This document shows positions 30,819 to 39,513 of a stretch of DNA of 64,000 nt, one piece after another. The notes below the pieces were generated by a model. That model had not been told where the DNA came from. It saw only the letters and a list, made by a program, of their open reading frames with translations, and searched no databases. The DNA comes from Bacteriovoracaceae bacterium UBA1511 (lineage in GTDB: Bacteria; Bdellovibrionota; Bacteriovoracia; Bacteriovoracales; Bacteriovoracaceae), in assembly GCA_002323535.1 (NCBI GenBank), contig DCQT01000033.1, positions 39,369 to 103,368 of the forward strand, in the 5' to 3' direction. Numbering within the stretch: the first letter of the stretch is position 1; every line of letters begins with the position of its first letter. The position numbers and the translations under genes are program-made.

Positions 30819-32045
30819 CTATTTCTTACAATACAAAGATTCTACATTTTTTAACGCACTTTCTTTAGGTAAAAAGAAATAAAGGTTTGCTGGGTGACGC
30901 ATTTTTCCTGCTTTCATTTTCGCCTTTTTCCCCCGTCCCCAAAATAGGTCTGCTCTTCCTGGCCCTTTTATAGCACCTCCAGTGTCTTGGGCAAAAACGA
31001 AGTGCTCTGACCTTGGAGAACTTTTTGTTAACTTCTCCGGAGGAATACCTGGAAGTGGGTAGGAAATATGCGCTAAAAGACCAAGTGGAAAGTATCGATC
31101 ATCAACCGCTATTGTTCTAAGGTCTGTTACATCCGCGCCGATGGTCGTTTTGGATCTACCGTTAAGTTTTTTAAAAAAAACGTAACTTGGATTTTTTGAA
31201 AATATATTTCTAGTATACTTTTTTCCCTCTTTTCGAAGGACTTCTTCAATTTTTTGCATACTCATATCTTCAGGTTTAATTTTGTCCTTCATAAACTTTC
31301 CAATTGCCTCGTACTTTCTTCCATTTTGGGCGGCGTATCCAAGCCTTATCTCCTCCCCGGATGAGAGCTCTACGATACCTGACCCCTGAATATGCAAAAA
31401 GAAAGTATCAATTGGGTCCGCGTAGGCAATTTCTAGTCTTTTATTTCTTAAGGCACCTTTGAAGTCAATTTCTTCTCTTGATGGTAGTGGGGTGATCTGC
31501 TTTTGTCCGATATCATTCACTGTAACTTGGGCGCTCATACTTTTCTTTGGAATAAAGTCTAGTCCATAATCCTCCGACATAAATTGATTGAGTTTTATTT
31601 CAACCAGGTTCTTTGGAGGAGAAAGTATTGCTGTTGAGTATTTTTTAGTTCTTTTTTTCGATCCTTTTAAGACAGGTTCATAATAACCAGTCATAAGTAT
31701 TTCTCCCCATCGTTCTTTTCCATAAACTGTATATGGGTCGAAGTTATTTTTGATAAATTGAATCAGCCCATCTTTAGAACCAGAGCAGGACTTCATGGCC
31801 TGGAGGCTTTTGATATATAGGCTTTTAGAAACAGTCATTTTCCCAAGTTTAAGGTTTTTTTTGTTTGATTTTTTCAGAGACTTTATTGTGTTATTTAGTG
31901 CTAGGTTGAAGCTGCTAGTAGATTCTTGGTCAACAAAGTCATTCTTCTCGGTAGGGCGTAAGGCGTTTTTTGGGCTTACCTGAACGCGGGCGCATGAATA
32001 TAAAAAGTAAAAAGCCAGTAAGACAGTAAAACGTTGATAACTCAT
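30819..32045 (-). CDS. mltA: Membrane-bound lytic murein transglycosylase A
   Basis: Cleaves peptidoglycan glycan strands to anhydro-muropeptides. The 408-residue precursor has a lipoprotein signal (LLAFYFLYSC, lipidated C18). Family motifs are MTGYYEPVLKGSKKR, YADPIDTFFLHIQGSGIVEL, GYAAQNGRKYEAIGKFM, NPSYVFFKKL, TVGADVTDLR-like IGADVTDLRTIAVDDRYFPLG and the 3D-domain end FAQDTGGAIKGPGRADLFWG, holding the catalytic aspartate region. AGGTGA precedes the ATG. It stands alone. In a predator such enzymes may also act on prey wall, but a housekeeping role is sufficient. Confidence 0.94.
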   Translation of the reverse strand: MSYQRFTVLLAFYFLYSCARVQVSPKNALRPTEKNDFVDQESTSSFNLALNNTIKSLKKSNKKNLKLGKMTVSKSLYIKSLQAMKSCSGSKDGLIQFIKNNFDPYTVYGKERWGEILMTGYYEPVLKGSKKRTKKYSTAILSPPKNLVEIKLNQFMSEDYGLDFIPKKSMSAQVTVNDIGQKQITPLPSREEIDFKGALRNKRLEIAYADPIDTFFLHIQGSGIVELSSGEEIRLGYAAQNGRKYEAIGKFMKDKIKPEDMSMQKIEEVLRKEGKKYTRNIFSKNPSYVFFKKLNGRSKTTIGADVTDLRTIAVDDRYFPLGLLAHISYPLPGIPPEKLTKSSPRSEHFVFAQDTGGAIKGPGRADLFWGRGKKAKMKAGKMRHPANLYFFLPKESALKNVESLYCKK

Positions 32046-32154
32046 TAAAACTCACCTGTTTATTTTGGCCAATTCTACATTAATGCGATGCACTTGCAAA
32101 AAAATACACAGATTTGTATCTTGCACAATTGAGCTTTAGAAGAAAGGAGTGTTA

Positions 32155-32910
32155 ATGAGTTTGTTGTTTAGATCGATGTTCTTTGTTCTAATTACTCTTG
32201 AATTCGCCCATTCTCAAGGATTTAACAAGTCTATTTGCTTTGATAAAGATTACAGGTACTTATCTAACGACCCAAGAGTAGGAAGAGTGCAAAAGCCAGA
32301 GGGGAAAAGTGGCTGTACTGCAACGATGATTGGAAGGGCATGTGCGATAACTGCTGGCCATTGCCATAAAAAATATCAAGACCTTCATTTCAATGTTCCT
32401 CTTTCTTCAAAAGAAGGAAAAATGAATCTTTCAAGACCTGAAGATGTGTACTCAGTTGTAAAGGACTCCATTGTTTACTCAGAAAAGGAAAAAGGTGATG
32501 ACTATGGGGTCTTTAGACTGCAGGCGAACCAAATAACAGGAATGTACCCAGGGGATGCCCAAGGCTTCTATTCAATAAGGTATTACCCTGCATCCGCAGG
32601 AACGTATATCCGAGTTGTGGGCTTTGGTGCTGATCGGGACGAAGGGCATGAGGAGCGTAATTATGCTCAGCAGACTTCTTTTTCCAACATTAATGAAGTC
32701 GAAAACACTTTTATTACCTACCAGGCCGATACCTGGGGAGGTTCATCAGGCTCTCCTGTAATTGACCTTAATAACAGAATTATAGGCATTCATACTCATG
32801 GCGATTGTGACGTAGAAGGTGGAAGGAATTCTGGAACATTAATATACAATAATCACCGTTTAGTGCAGGCAATCCAGCAATGTTTAGAGTGGGAGCATTA
32901 TAACCTCTAG
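32155..32910 (+). CDS. Secreted trypsin/V8-like serine protease
   Basis: An S1-fold protease of about 251 residues with a signal peptide (LLFRSMFFVLITLEFAHSQG). The catalytic triad is visible: H69 in ITAGHCH, D116 in GDDYGVFRL and S200 in TWGGSSGSPVIDL. Cysteines frame the first strand and the C-terminus (C-T-A-T-M, THGDCDVEGG, QQCLEW). I chose ATG 32155, five bases after AAAGGAG, over the GTG at 32149. The gene is monocistronic. Like the neighbouring secreted proteases it suits external protein digestion. Confidence 0.9.
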   Translation: MSLLFRSMFFVLITLEFAHSQGFNKSICFDKDYRYLSNDPRVGRVQKPEGKSGCTATMIGRACAITAGHCHKKYQDLHFNVPLSSKEGKMNLSRPEDVYSVVKDSIVYSEKEKGDDYGVFRLQANQITGMYPGDAQGFYSIRYYPASAGTYIRVVGFGADRDEGHEERNYAQQTSFSNINEVENTFITYQADTWGGSSGSPVIDLNNRIIGIHTHGDCDVEGGRNSGTLIYNNHRLVQAIQQCLEWEHYNL

Positions 32911-32977
32911 CCTTGTCTAGCATGTATCAAGTTCTCGTGTTTTTGTTTGTCTAGGTTTAGTGGTACTTTTACTAGAT

Positions 32978-33493
32978 ATGACAGATGATAAGAAAGATAC
33001 TCCTAAACCATTAATTGTCACTGATGAACATATCCAAAAGCTCAAAACGCTTTCGATAGAAAACCCAGGTTTATCTGAGTTTGCCGCGAGCATTGGATCC
33101 GGTGTTGTTGCTCCGTTGAAAGAGAGTGCAATTAGAAAAAGCTCTCATCAGTCTATGATGGAGCAACTGAATATTCAAATGGCCCAAATACTAGATCAAA
33201 TTAAATTACTTGCAGAACAGGTTGATGATCTTAAAAAGAGAAAAGAAATTTCTGAAGAAATTTACCTCTCAAAGATTACTTTTGAGCCGGTAGTTGGAAA
33301 TGAATATTACCTTTATTATAACAACGATGAGCAAAGAAAGTTTCTCTCAATGATATCACCAGAAGAGTGGGGAAAAAGTGCTGATCACCTAAGATTTATT
33401 GCTAAAGTTAAGCTACTTGGAGATAAAACTTGGAAGGTTATTAATGAAAAGAAAAACGAAATAGTTAAAAAAACAATAGATGACTTATTTTAA
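32978..33493 (+). CDS. DUF2452-family protein
   Basis: A cytoplasmic protein of about 171 residues. The middle (HQSMMEQLNIQMAQILDQIK, LAEQVDDLKKRKEISEEIYL) is a coiled-coil helix. The C-terminal half (FEPVVGNEYYLYYNN, LSMISPEEWG, FIAKVKLLGDKTWKV) matches what I recall of the DUF2452 family, in which a YxLY and EWG block is conserved. Function unknown. The start is uncertain: ATG 32978 lacks a clear ribosome site, and GTG 32960 is the other choice. It converges on the next gene, and the two share TTAA (33490-33493) as stop codons. Confidence 0.75.
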   Translation: MTDDKKDTPKPLIVTDEHIQKLKTLSIENPGLSEFAASIGSGVVAPLKESAIRKSSHQSMMEQLNIQMAQILDQIKLLAEQVDDLKKRKEISEEIYLSKITFEPVVGNEYYLYYNNDEQRKFLSMISPEEWGKSADHLRFIAKVKLLGDKTWKVINEKKNEIVKKTIDDLF

Positions 33494-33960
33494 TTTTGGC
33501 AATTTCTAACTTTTTTTAAAATATCACTGTGATTTAACTCCAACTCTTTTCCTACAACTTCTACAATTCTAGGAAACTTTCGAAGCACATTAACTAATTC
33601 ACAAATACTGTCGCTCGCTTTCGACTCAGTGATATCATTGAATTGCTTAACATTGTATTTTGTCTCATAAAAGAGTTTAAAAAATAACTCATCATAAGTG
33701 AGTTTTACCTTCTTTCCAGAGAGGGACACGAGTCTTTCGCCTACTTCCTTATCATGTATTGAGAAGTTCCAGGTGAGTTGATCTCCGCTGCCTAAGTCAA
33801 GGGTACCTTCATAGGTAGAATAAATGATCCCTTTTTTCGAAAGTTTCACGAGTGTTCCAGAGCGAACGCCTTGAGAGTAGGGGATTGTGACTAGTCCATA
33901 AGATAAACCGGCGAGGACAAGTAGGGATAATAATAAAACTAATGTAATTTTTATTTTCAT
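33490..33960 (-). CDS. Single-pass membrane protein with conserved SH3b-like extracytoplasmic domain
   Basis: A 156-residue protein with an N-terminal membrane helix (ITLVLLLSLLVLAGLSYGLV). The segment IPYSQGVRSGTLVKLSKKGI continuing into YSTYEGTLDLG is a pattern I have seen in a widespread, functionally unassigned family of small membrane proteins (sometimes mislabelled 6-phosphogluconate dehydrogenase). Two cysteines lie near the C-terminus. It follows the Ser/Thr kinase gene after 47 bp and may be the last member of that operon, although no strong ribosome site is visible. Confidence 0.7.
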   Translation of the reverse strand: MKIKITLVLLLSLLVLAGLSYGLVTIPYSQGVRSGTLVKLSKKGIIYSTYEGTLDLGSGDQLTWNFSIHDKEVGERLVSLSGKKVKLTYDELFFKLFYETKYNVKQFNDITESKASDSICELVNVLRKFPRIVEVVGKELELNHSDILKKVRNCQN

Positions 33961-34007
33961 AAATAGATGTTAATAAATGCACTAACGTTATGACTAGCTA
34001 GAATAAA

Positions 34008-34964
34008 TTATTCTTCATTCAGAAGGCTTTTTATTTTTGCCTTCTCCCACAAAATTTCTGATTTAAACACGTTTTCAACGAATTCTTGAAATACTCCAGG
34101 AGTAAAACTGGGCGATAAGCTATAGAGTTTTTTCTCTAACTCTTTTTCAACCTCACCAAGATGAGAATACCTTTTTCTATAATTTGAATGGAGCATTTTT
34201 AAAACGATTTCTTGAAGCTCATGATCAATTTCAGAATTAAAAAACCTTGGTAAAGGAACTTCGCACGCATCAATTTTCTTCAAGACTTCAATGTAGTTTT
34301 TCCCAGTGAAAAGCTTCTTGTTAGTGAGAAGTTCCCAAAAAATCACCCCAAGAGAAAACTGGTCGAATCGATGATCATAGTATTTACCATGTATGTATTC
34401 AGGAGGCATATAAGCAGGTTTACCTTTATATTCACCCTGTGAGGTTATATTGATATTTGTTTTTGCTTTGGCAACTCCAAAGTCAATGACTTTTACTCGT
34501 CCATTGTATGTAACCATTATGTTTTGTGGAGAGATATCTCTGTGAATAATAGGATTTTTTAATTTCTTAAAAGAGTCTATATAGTTATGAGCATAAGATA
34601 ATCCCTTACACGATTCCAGAATTAAGTATAGAACCTGAGGGATGTTCATATACTTTTTTATTTTATCCGATTTTTTTTGAAGCTCTCTAACTGTCTTGCC
34701 TTGAATATATTCCATGACAAAAAACACTTGATCTTCGTCTTCATAGTAGTCGATAATTTGTCCAATATTAGGGTGGCTCAAAGGAAATGTAACCCTTAAC
34801 TCATCTTCGAATTGGTCTTGTACTTTCTTTGTTTTGATGAGCTTCTTTTTAATAGTCTTTAATATGACTAGTCGCTTGAGCCCTTCTTTTATTTGAATCG
34901 CCCTATAGATTTCACCAAAGCCTCCAGTTTTTAATAAATCAAGGCTTTTGTACACAGGTTTCAT
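34008..34964 (-). CDS. Eukaryotic-like serine/threonine protein kinase
   Basis: A 318-residue soluble Hanks-type kinase. The glycine loop is degenerate (LKTGGFGEIYRA). The ATP lysine is in LVILKTIKK, the catalytic loop in IIHRDISPQNIMV, the DFG aspartate in KVIDFGVAKAK, and the activation-segment end is YKGKPAYMPPEYIHG. All catalytic residues are present. No transmembrane or sensor domain follows, only about 60 helical residues, so the kinase is probably cytoplasmic and responds through partners. Its ATG overlaps the msrA stop (ATGA). Confidence 0.93.
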   Translation of the reverse strand: MKPVYKSLDLLKTGGFGEIYRAIQIKEGLKRLVILKTIKKKLIKTKKVQDQFEDELRVTFPLSHPNIGQIIDYYEDEDQVFFVMEYIQGKTVRELQKKSDKIKKYMNIPQVLYLILESCKGLSYAHNYIDSFKKLKNPIIHRDISPQNIMVTYNGRVKVIDFGVAKAKTNINITSQGEYKGKPAYMPPEYIHGKYYDHRFDQFSLGVIFWELLTNKKLFTGKNYIEVLKKIDACEVPLPRFFNSEIDHELQEIVLKMLHSNYRKRYSHLGEVEKELEKKLYSLSPSFTPGVFQEFVENVFKSEILWEKAKIKSLLNEE

Positions 34965-35479
34965 TTTTTTAATAAGCCCTTAACAAGAAGGTAGTTTTTA
35001 ACTTCGTTCATATTTACATGACAATAACCAGTAGGATTTTTAACCAAGTATTTTTGGTGATACTCCTCTGCATTCCAGAAATTCCTGATAGGCATAAACT
35101 CAGTTGTGATTTTGTTTTTAAAATCCTCTCTGTTTTTGAAGTAGTCTTTAATTTGATCGTGGACTAATTCATTGCCCCTGTCCCAGTAAATACCAGATCG
35201 ATACTGAGGTCCTATATCATTTCCTTGTCCATCCAGTTGAAAAGGGTCATGGATTTTGAAAAATAGATCTAGTATTGAAGAAGTATTTGTTATTTCTGGA
35301 TTAAAGCTCACTGATACGGCCTCCGTGTGGCCGGTGGTTTTCGTACAGACTTCTTCATATGTAGGATTATCAATATGTCCTGCACAGTAACCAGTTACAG
35401 TTTCTTCAACTCCAATCATAAAATCTAGTGCCGTTTGAACTCCCCAAAAACAACCACCAGCAAGATAGATTTTATGCAT
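34961..35479 (-). CDS. msrA: Peptide methionine-S-sulfoxide reductase
   Basis: Repairs methionine S-sulfoxide in proteins. The 172-residue sequence starts MHKIYLAGGCFWGVQTALDF with catalytic C10. YCAGHIDNPTYEEVCTKTTGHTEAV and GPQYRSGIYW are the typical substrate-site blocks. There is no signal peptide, so it is cytoplasmic. It is coupled by ATGA overlap to the kinase gene and lies 7 nt after the SGNH hydrolase gene. Confidence 0.95.
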   Translation of the reverse strand: MHKIYLAGGCFWGVQTALDFMIGVEETVTGYCAGHIDNPTYEEVCTKTTGHTEAVSVSFNPEITNTSSILDLFFKIHDPFQLDGQGNDIGPQYRSGIYWDRGNELVHDQIKDYFKNREDFKNKITTEFMPIRNFWNAEEYHQKYLVKNPTGYCHVNMNEVKNYLLVKGLLKK

Positions 35480-35486
35480 AATACCC

Positions 35487-36137
35487 TCAGTATATAAATT
35501 GCGTTTTTACCTCATCAAAGACTTTTTGTGCCCAGCCATAAGCCTGAGACTTACCTTCCGTCCCCCAATAGTGTAACCCATCACTGCCTTTACTGGGATA
35601 TTTAGTTACCTTATGACTTTCAAAGATCTTACATCTACCTTTAACGACCTCATTAATTATGCGGTAGAGCCTCGGAAGTCTTTCAGGCATTTTCCTTGTG
35701 TCGGGGGGTCCGACCCAAAGACACTTTTTAGAAAAAATTTCAGTGTGATCAAGAAGATTTCGGATATCCCTACGCATGAATTCGTCGGATGAATGAGTGT
35801 AGTTGGCACCAAGGGCAATTATAATAACATCAGGATCTAGTTTTTGGGTTATATTTTTTATTAAAGGTGTTTCTTTAGACTTACCGCTTTGTCGTCTTCC
35901 ATTTTGGTCTTTGAAAAAATACCCACATTTTGTTTTTCTTCCATTAAAGAACCATTTTGCTACTGATCCACAAGAAGCAATCGTGCTAACTTGGTTGAAT
36001 TCGGTTCTCAAAAGTTTATCTAGCTTTAGACCAAAATGTCCGACCGAGTGTGAGTCCCCCATGAAAAGTACAGAAGAGCTGAATGCATTAATCGGAAGAA
36101 TTGAAAAAATAAGAAAGGTGATCGCTTTTTTTTTCAC
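35487..36137 (-). CDS. Exported SGNH/GDSL-type hydrolase
   Basis: A 216-residue protein with signal peptide (MKKKAITFLIFSILPINAFS). Family blocks: nucleophile in VLFMGDSHSVGHFGLKL, the glycine in IASCGSVAKWF, the asparagine in IIIALGANYTH and the Asp/His pair in SDGLHYWGTEGK. It may deacetylate or de-esterify a cell-wall or surface polymer. The start is GTG 36137, sharing one base with the preceding stop (TAGTG), with GGAG seven bases upstream. It is part of the lipoprotein-SGNH-msrA-kinase operon. Confidence 0.85.
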   Translation of the reverse strand: MKKKAITFLIFSILPINAFSSSVLFMGDSHSVGHFGLKLDKLLRTEFNQVSTIASCGSVAKWFFNGRKTKCGYFFKDQNGRRQSGKSKETPLIKNITQKLDPDVIIIALGANYTHSSDEFMRRDIRNLLDHTEIFSKKCLWVGPPDTRKMPERLPRLYRIINEVVKGRCKIFESHKVTKYPSKGSDGLHYWGTEGKSQAYGWAQKVFDEVKTQFIY

Positions 36138-36724
36138 TAAATGCTCCAGTTAAGAGTTGACTCAACTGAATCCCTTTTTCCTATAAACTGTAGCTGGAAG
36201 CCTTTTGTTATATCTACTTTAACTCGTGTACAGATAACCCCCTCAGAGACAGCAATTTGGTTTTTTCCATAAAGACCGGTAAACAAGGTTTGATAGTTAC
36301 GAACTGTTCCTCTGGAAGGGGTCGTAGGAACTCTTCGTCCTAAATTATCTACAAGAAAAATATTCCAATTTTTAATATTATTATTTTTTGTAAGTCCAAT
36401 TTTATTTATGTTGACCTGAAGGCAATTTTTTTCGAATGAGTATTTTTGACTGCGAAGCTTATAAAGAAGCTCTGTCTCTTCCTTTTCAAATCCTCTGATT
36501 TGAGCAATATTGTTGACGTCAATTTTGATCATTGTCTCACTGATCGGGAATGCCTTAAATTCGTAGTCTCCACCTTGCTCATAAGAAATTTTAGTTAAGC
36601 GTGCTTCAAGCTCCTCTTTTGTGTCGGCGAGGGTGTCTCCAAAACTTATGAGTTCTCTGTCAGAAGGAGTTGATGAACATGAAATTATTAATGTTAGTGA
36701 TAACAGACTGATTAAATAAGACAT
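36137..36724 (-). CDS. Lipoprotein of unknown function
   Basis: A 195-residue protein with a lipoprotein signal (LISLLSLTLIISCSSTPSDR, lipidated cysteine at C16). The mature part is beta-rich (KAFPISETMIKIDVNNIAQI, NWNIFLVDNLGRRVPTTPS) and has one internal cysteine pair. No family recognised. AAGGAAG lies upstream of the ATG. It is first in the operon with the SGNH hydrolase, msrA and the kinase, so it may take part in envelope maintenance. Confidence 0.7.
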   Translation of the reverse strand: MSYLISLLSLTLIISCSSTPSDRELISFGDTLADTKEELEARLTKISYEQGGDYEFKAFPISETMIKIDVNNIAQIRGFEKEETELLYKLRSQKYSFEKNCLQVNINKIGLTKNNNIKNWNIFLVDNLGRRVPTTPSRGTVRNYQTLFTGLYGKNQIAVSEGVICTRVKVDITKGFQLQFIGKRDSVESTLNWSI

Positions 36725-36790
36725 TTAACTTCCTTATAAATGTTTTCTCTATGATATTACAAAAACTTAGGAGGGTTCAACTGAGAGAAA

Positions 36791-37153
36791 TTAATTTCTG
36801 CATTCCTCACAATCGCTAACTTTTTTTAAACGATATTCATTTAAGTACTTATAAAATAATTTTAATCCAAATTTGCCCAGCTGAGATTGGTATACGGGTT
36901 TTGCTTTTTTCGTCAGGTTGATTGCATTGAGAATTTCCTCTACTGCATCTTCACTGCTTTTTACCTGACCTTGTTGGTCTATAATATGAATCGTTCTTCT
37001 ACAGTCCCAATAGTTTAAGTCAGGAAAATCAGAATAAATTTGATCGTTCTGAATCGGGTGAAAAATAAGCTGTCTGTCCGTATCAAGAAGAGATAGAGAA
37101 TATTTTATATTTCGACAAATTTTGCAGTTTTGGTCATAAAAAACTTTGATCAT
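36791..37153 (-). CDS. DCC-family thiol-disulfide oxidoreductase-like protein (DUF393)
   Basis: About 120 residues beginning IKVFYDQNCKICRNIKYSLS. The DxxCxxC motif at the end of the first strand is the hallmark of the DCC/DUF393 family, here D-Q-N-C-K-I-C. The middle (LIFHPIQNDQIYSDFPDL, RRTIHIIDQQGQVKSSEDAV) follows the family order. The C-terminus has an additional CEEC. Thioredoxin-like redox activity is assumed for the family but not established. I chose ATG 37153; a TTG 18 bases upstream is the alternative, and neither has a good ribosome site. Confidence 0.8.
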   Translation of the reverse strand: MIKVFYDQNCKICRNIKYSLSLLDTDRQLIFHPIQNDQIYSDFPDLNYWDCRRTIHIIDQQGQVKSSEDAVEEILNAINLTKKAKPVYQSQLGKFGLKLFYKYLNEYRLKKVSDCEECRN

Positions 37154-37223
37154 TGTTTTACAATAGTACAAATATCACGGCACTCAAAGCCTGAGTGTAA
37201 AGGTTCTACTAAATATTGCCTAA

Positions 37224-37252
37224 TTATCAATGCAAAGCCCGTTTTGTATAAT
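37224..37252 (+). promoter_or_regulatory. Putative sigma-70-type promoter for the MltD-like gene
   Basis: TATAAT (37247-37252) is a perfect -10, with TTATCA (37224-37229, 4 of 6 matches) 17 bp upstream. The gene starts about 30 bp downstream. A 6-bp inverted repeat CACTCA/TGAGTG (37181-37197) lies further upstream and could be an operator. Confidence 0.5.
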
Positions 37253-37282
37253 GTAAATTAAGGCTAATTTCTTGGGACTTTA

Positions 37283-38764
37283 ATGAAATACTTATCACAT
37301 ACACTAATTCTAATTTTCCTAGCATCTTGTGCATCTAATAACGATGTCAATAGAGACTTAGACTCCGCAGATCAAATAGGTGACATTATAAGTAGTGGTG
37401 GAACGACGAAGGTTCGATACTTTTCACTTTTTGACGATGAACCAAAATCTAAAGATGTGAAAAAAGTTTTTAAAAGGTACGAAAGTCTCACCTTTAAAAA
37501 AGACATTATGAAAAACTCCACAGTTCAGTGGTGGATAAATTATTATGTAACTAAGGATAGAGACCGTTTTCAAAGAATGTTGAATCGAGGGGAGAGGTAT
37601 AAGGAAGTTGTGCAAACGATTTTATCTGAAAATGGTTTGCCGGAGGATCTTTATTATCTAGCTTTTGTGGAAAGTGGCTTTGTTGTAAATGCTAAAAGTA
37701 AAGCAAGTGCGCAGGGTGTTTGGCAATTTATGAAGGGCACAGCGAAGCAGTATGGACTGGTTGTTGATAATTACATGGATGAACGAAATGATCCTATTAG
37801 GGCGACTGAGGCTGCATCAAAGTATCTTAGAAAACTATACAGTGCCTATAATTCATGGGAGTTAGCATTTGCAGCATATAATGCTGGAGAGTACAGAGTA
37901 CTAAGTTCAATTATGAAGGCAGAGGACAGGGACTTTTGGAAACTATCAGATAAAAAAATTCTACCTAAAGAGACAAGGAATTATGTTCCAAAGATATTGG
38001 CCGCAAGATATGTGGCAAAGAACTGGATGCGTTACGGCTTCTCAAGACCAACTAGTGGAGGTGATAGTTACCCTGACTTGGAGTCTCTTGAGGTCCCGTC
38101 ACCAATTAAACTTAAGACGGTTTCAAATAAGCTAGGAGTACCACTTGAGGATCTTAAAAAGTTTAATCCACATCTTCACAGAGGAGTAATATCACCGAGG
38201 GTTTCTAGTTATGAACTTTGGGTTCCGTCCAGATATTACTCTTTGGCCAGAGACCGTAAATATTTGTTGAAGTCCGAGAGAATTAGAGTGAGGGGAATTG
38301 CTTCAAAAAATAGCAATAAAAAAAATTACTACAGAGTAAAATCAGGAGACTCTCTCAGTGCTATTGCTGAAAAGTTTGGTACATCAATGAATCACCTAAA
38401 AGCGATTAATAACCTTTCAGGTTCAAGAATCCTTGTCGGCCAAAAATTAAGAGTGACACAAAAAAGCTACTACTCGTCGAACTCAAAAGAAGTATATAGA
38501 GTTCGAACAGGCGATACATTATCTAAAATTTCTCAAAAATTTAATATCAGAATTTCTACGTTGAAAAAGCATAACGATCTAGATGGGAACAAAATCTTTG
38601 TCGGGCAATACCTTAATTTGAAAAAGAAGAGCTATCACAAGGTTCAAAGTGGAGATAGCTTAGCGTCTATCTCGAGAAGGTATGGAACAAGTATTAGGGA
38701 ATTACGCAAGAAAAATAAACTTCGTTCAAGCACTATATACATAGGGCAAATGCTAAAGATTTAA
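37283..38764 (+). CDS. mltD: Membrane-bound lytic transglycosylase with three LysM domains (MltD-like)
   Basis: A 493-residue lipoprotein precursor (LILIFLASCASN, lipidated C16). The SLT domain has the catalytic glutamate in YYLAFVESGFVVNAKSKASA, then GVWQFMKGTAKQYGL, NDPIRATEAASKYLRKL and AFAAYNAGEYRV. Three LysM modules end the protein (about 350-392, 403-446 and 450-493), each with a Y-x-V-x-S/T-G-D-S/T-L opening and a V/I-G-Q-x-L close. It binds and cuts peptidoglycan in the periplasm. The stop codon is shared (TTAA) with the convergent gene. Confidence 0.94.
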   Translation: MKYLSHTLILIFLASCASNNDVNRDLDSADQIGDIISSGGTTKVRYFSLFDDEPKSKDVKKVFKRYESLTFKKDIMKNSTVQWWINYYVTKDRDRFQRMLNRGERYKEVVQTILSENGLPEDLYYLAFVESGFVVNAKSKASAQGVWQFMKGTAKQYGLVVDNYMDERNDPIRATEAASKYLRKLYSAYNSWELAFAAYNAGEYRVLSSIMKAEDRDFWKLSDKKILPKETRNYVPKILAARYVAKNWMRYGFSRPTSGGDSYPDLESLEVPSPIKLKTVSNKLGVPLEDLKKFNPHLHRGVISPRVSSYELWVPSRYYSLARDRKYLLKSERIRVRGIASKNSNKKNYYRVKSGDSLSAIAEKFGTSMNHLKAINNLSGSRILVGQKLRVTQKSYYSSNSKEVYRVRTGDTLSKISQKFNIRISTLKKHNDLDGNKIFVGQYLNLKKKSYHKVQSGDSLASISRRYGTSIRELRKKNKLRSSTIYIGQMLKI

Positions 38765-39513
38765 TTATTCTTAACTAATTTTGGCGGCATGGTTGTTTGT
38801 TTTTGAGAGGCTTTTTTATGTCCGTGAAAATCTCTTTTGAAATTTAGATTGTAGTTATCTTCAATCCTGTCACATAGAACCTCAATGTGATGTAGTCCAA
38901 GAAATTTTTTTAAAGTTTTTGAGATAGACATGGCCATCAAACAAAATAATACGCTTTTTGAGGCTCCAATCATGTTTTCTGAGAAGTGATTCAAAGTGAG
39001 AATACCATTGGTGTATAGTTCATTTTTGTCAGCTAAAAATATACTATAACCATTTATTATATAAATTAATGAAAAAATCACTCCCAAAATAAGGTAACTC
39101 CACCCAACCACTTTGAATAATTGTTTGATTTCAAATGTGCTTTTTAGGTATTTGTCCTCGAAGTTCTCTGAAAAATGAAAAAGTCCATGAGTGAGTTTGA
39201 TGTATTTTATTTGATGAACTACGTCTTCTTTATATTTTTGCTTAAGATCAGTCTTAAAATATTTTTTATAAAGTTTTTCTAAGAGAGATAACTTTGATTT
39301 TTGGTATTGAATATTGGTCAATATAAAAACCTCTGATAATAAATCACTTGGAGACTTGCTCTCAATCTCTGTCTTTAGTTTCAAATCAAGCTGTTCATCA
39401 AATATATTTAGGAACCTTGATTGTATAAAAATGTTTAAATGCATAAAGCTCGTTAACGCAAAGTCGAAAGAAAGAACGAGGATTATTGTAATTAAAAATA
39501 GAGAGTCAAGCAT
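38761..39513 (-). CDS. Multi-pass membrane protein, unknown function
   Basis: A 250-residue protein with an N-terminal hydrophobic segment (LFLITIILVLSFDFALTSF), a charged middle and two later membrane segments (WSYLILGVIFSLIYIINGY and ASKSVLFCLMAMSISKTL). No family recognised. Its start overlaps the end of the preceding membrane-protein gene by 8 bp, so the pair is co-translated and the products may form a complex. Confidence 0.65.
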   Translation of the reverse strand: MLDSLFLITIILVLSFDFALTSFMHLNIFIQSRFLNIFDEQLDLKLKTEIESKSPSDLLSEVFILTNIQYQKSKLSLLEKLYKKYFKTDLKQKYKEDVVHQIKYIKLTHGLFHFSENFEDKYLKSTFEIKQLFKVVGWSYLILGVIFSLIYIINGYSIFLADKNELYTNGILTLNHFSENMIGASKSVLFCLMAMSISKTLKKFLGLHHIEVLCDRIEDNYNLNFKRDFHGHKKASQKQTTMPPKLVKNN

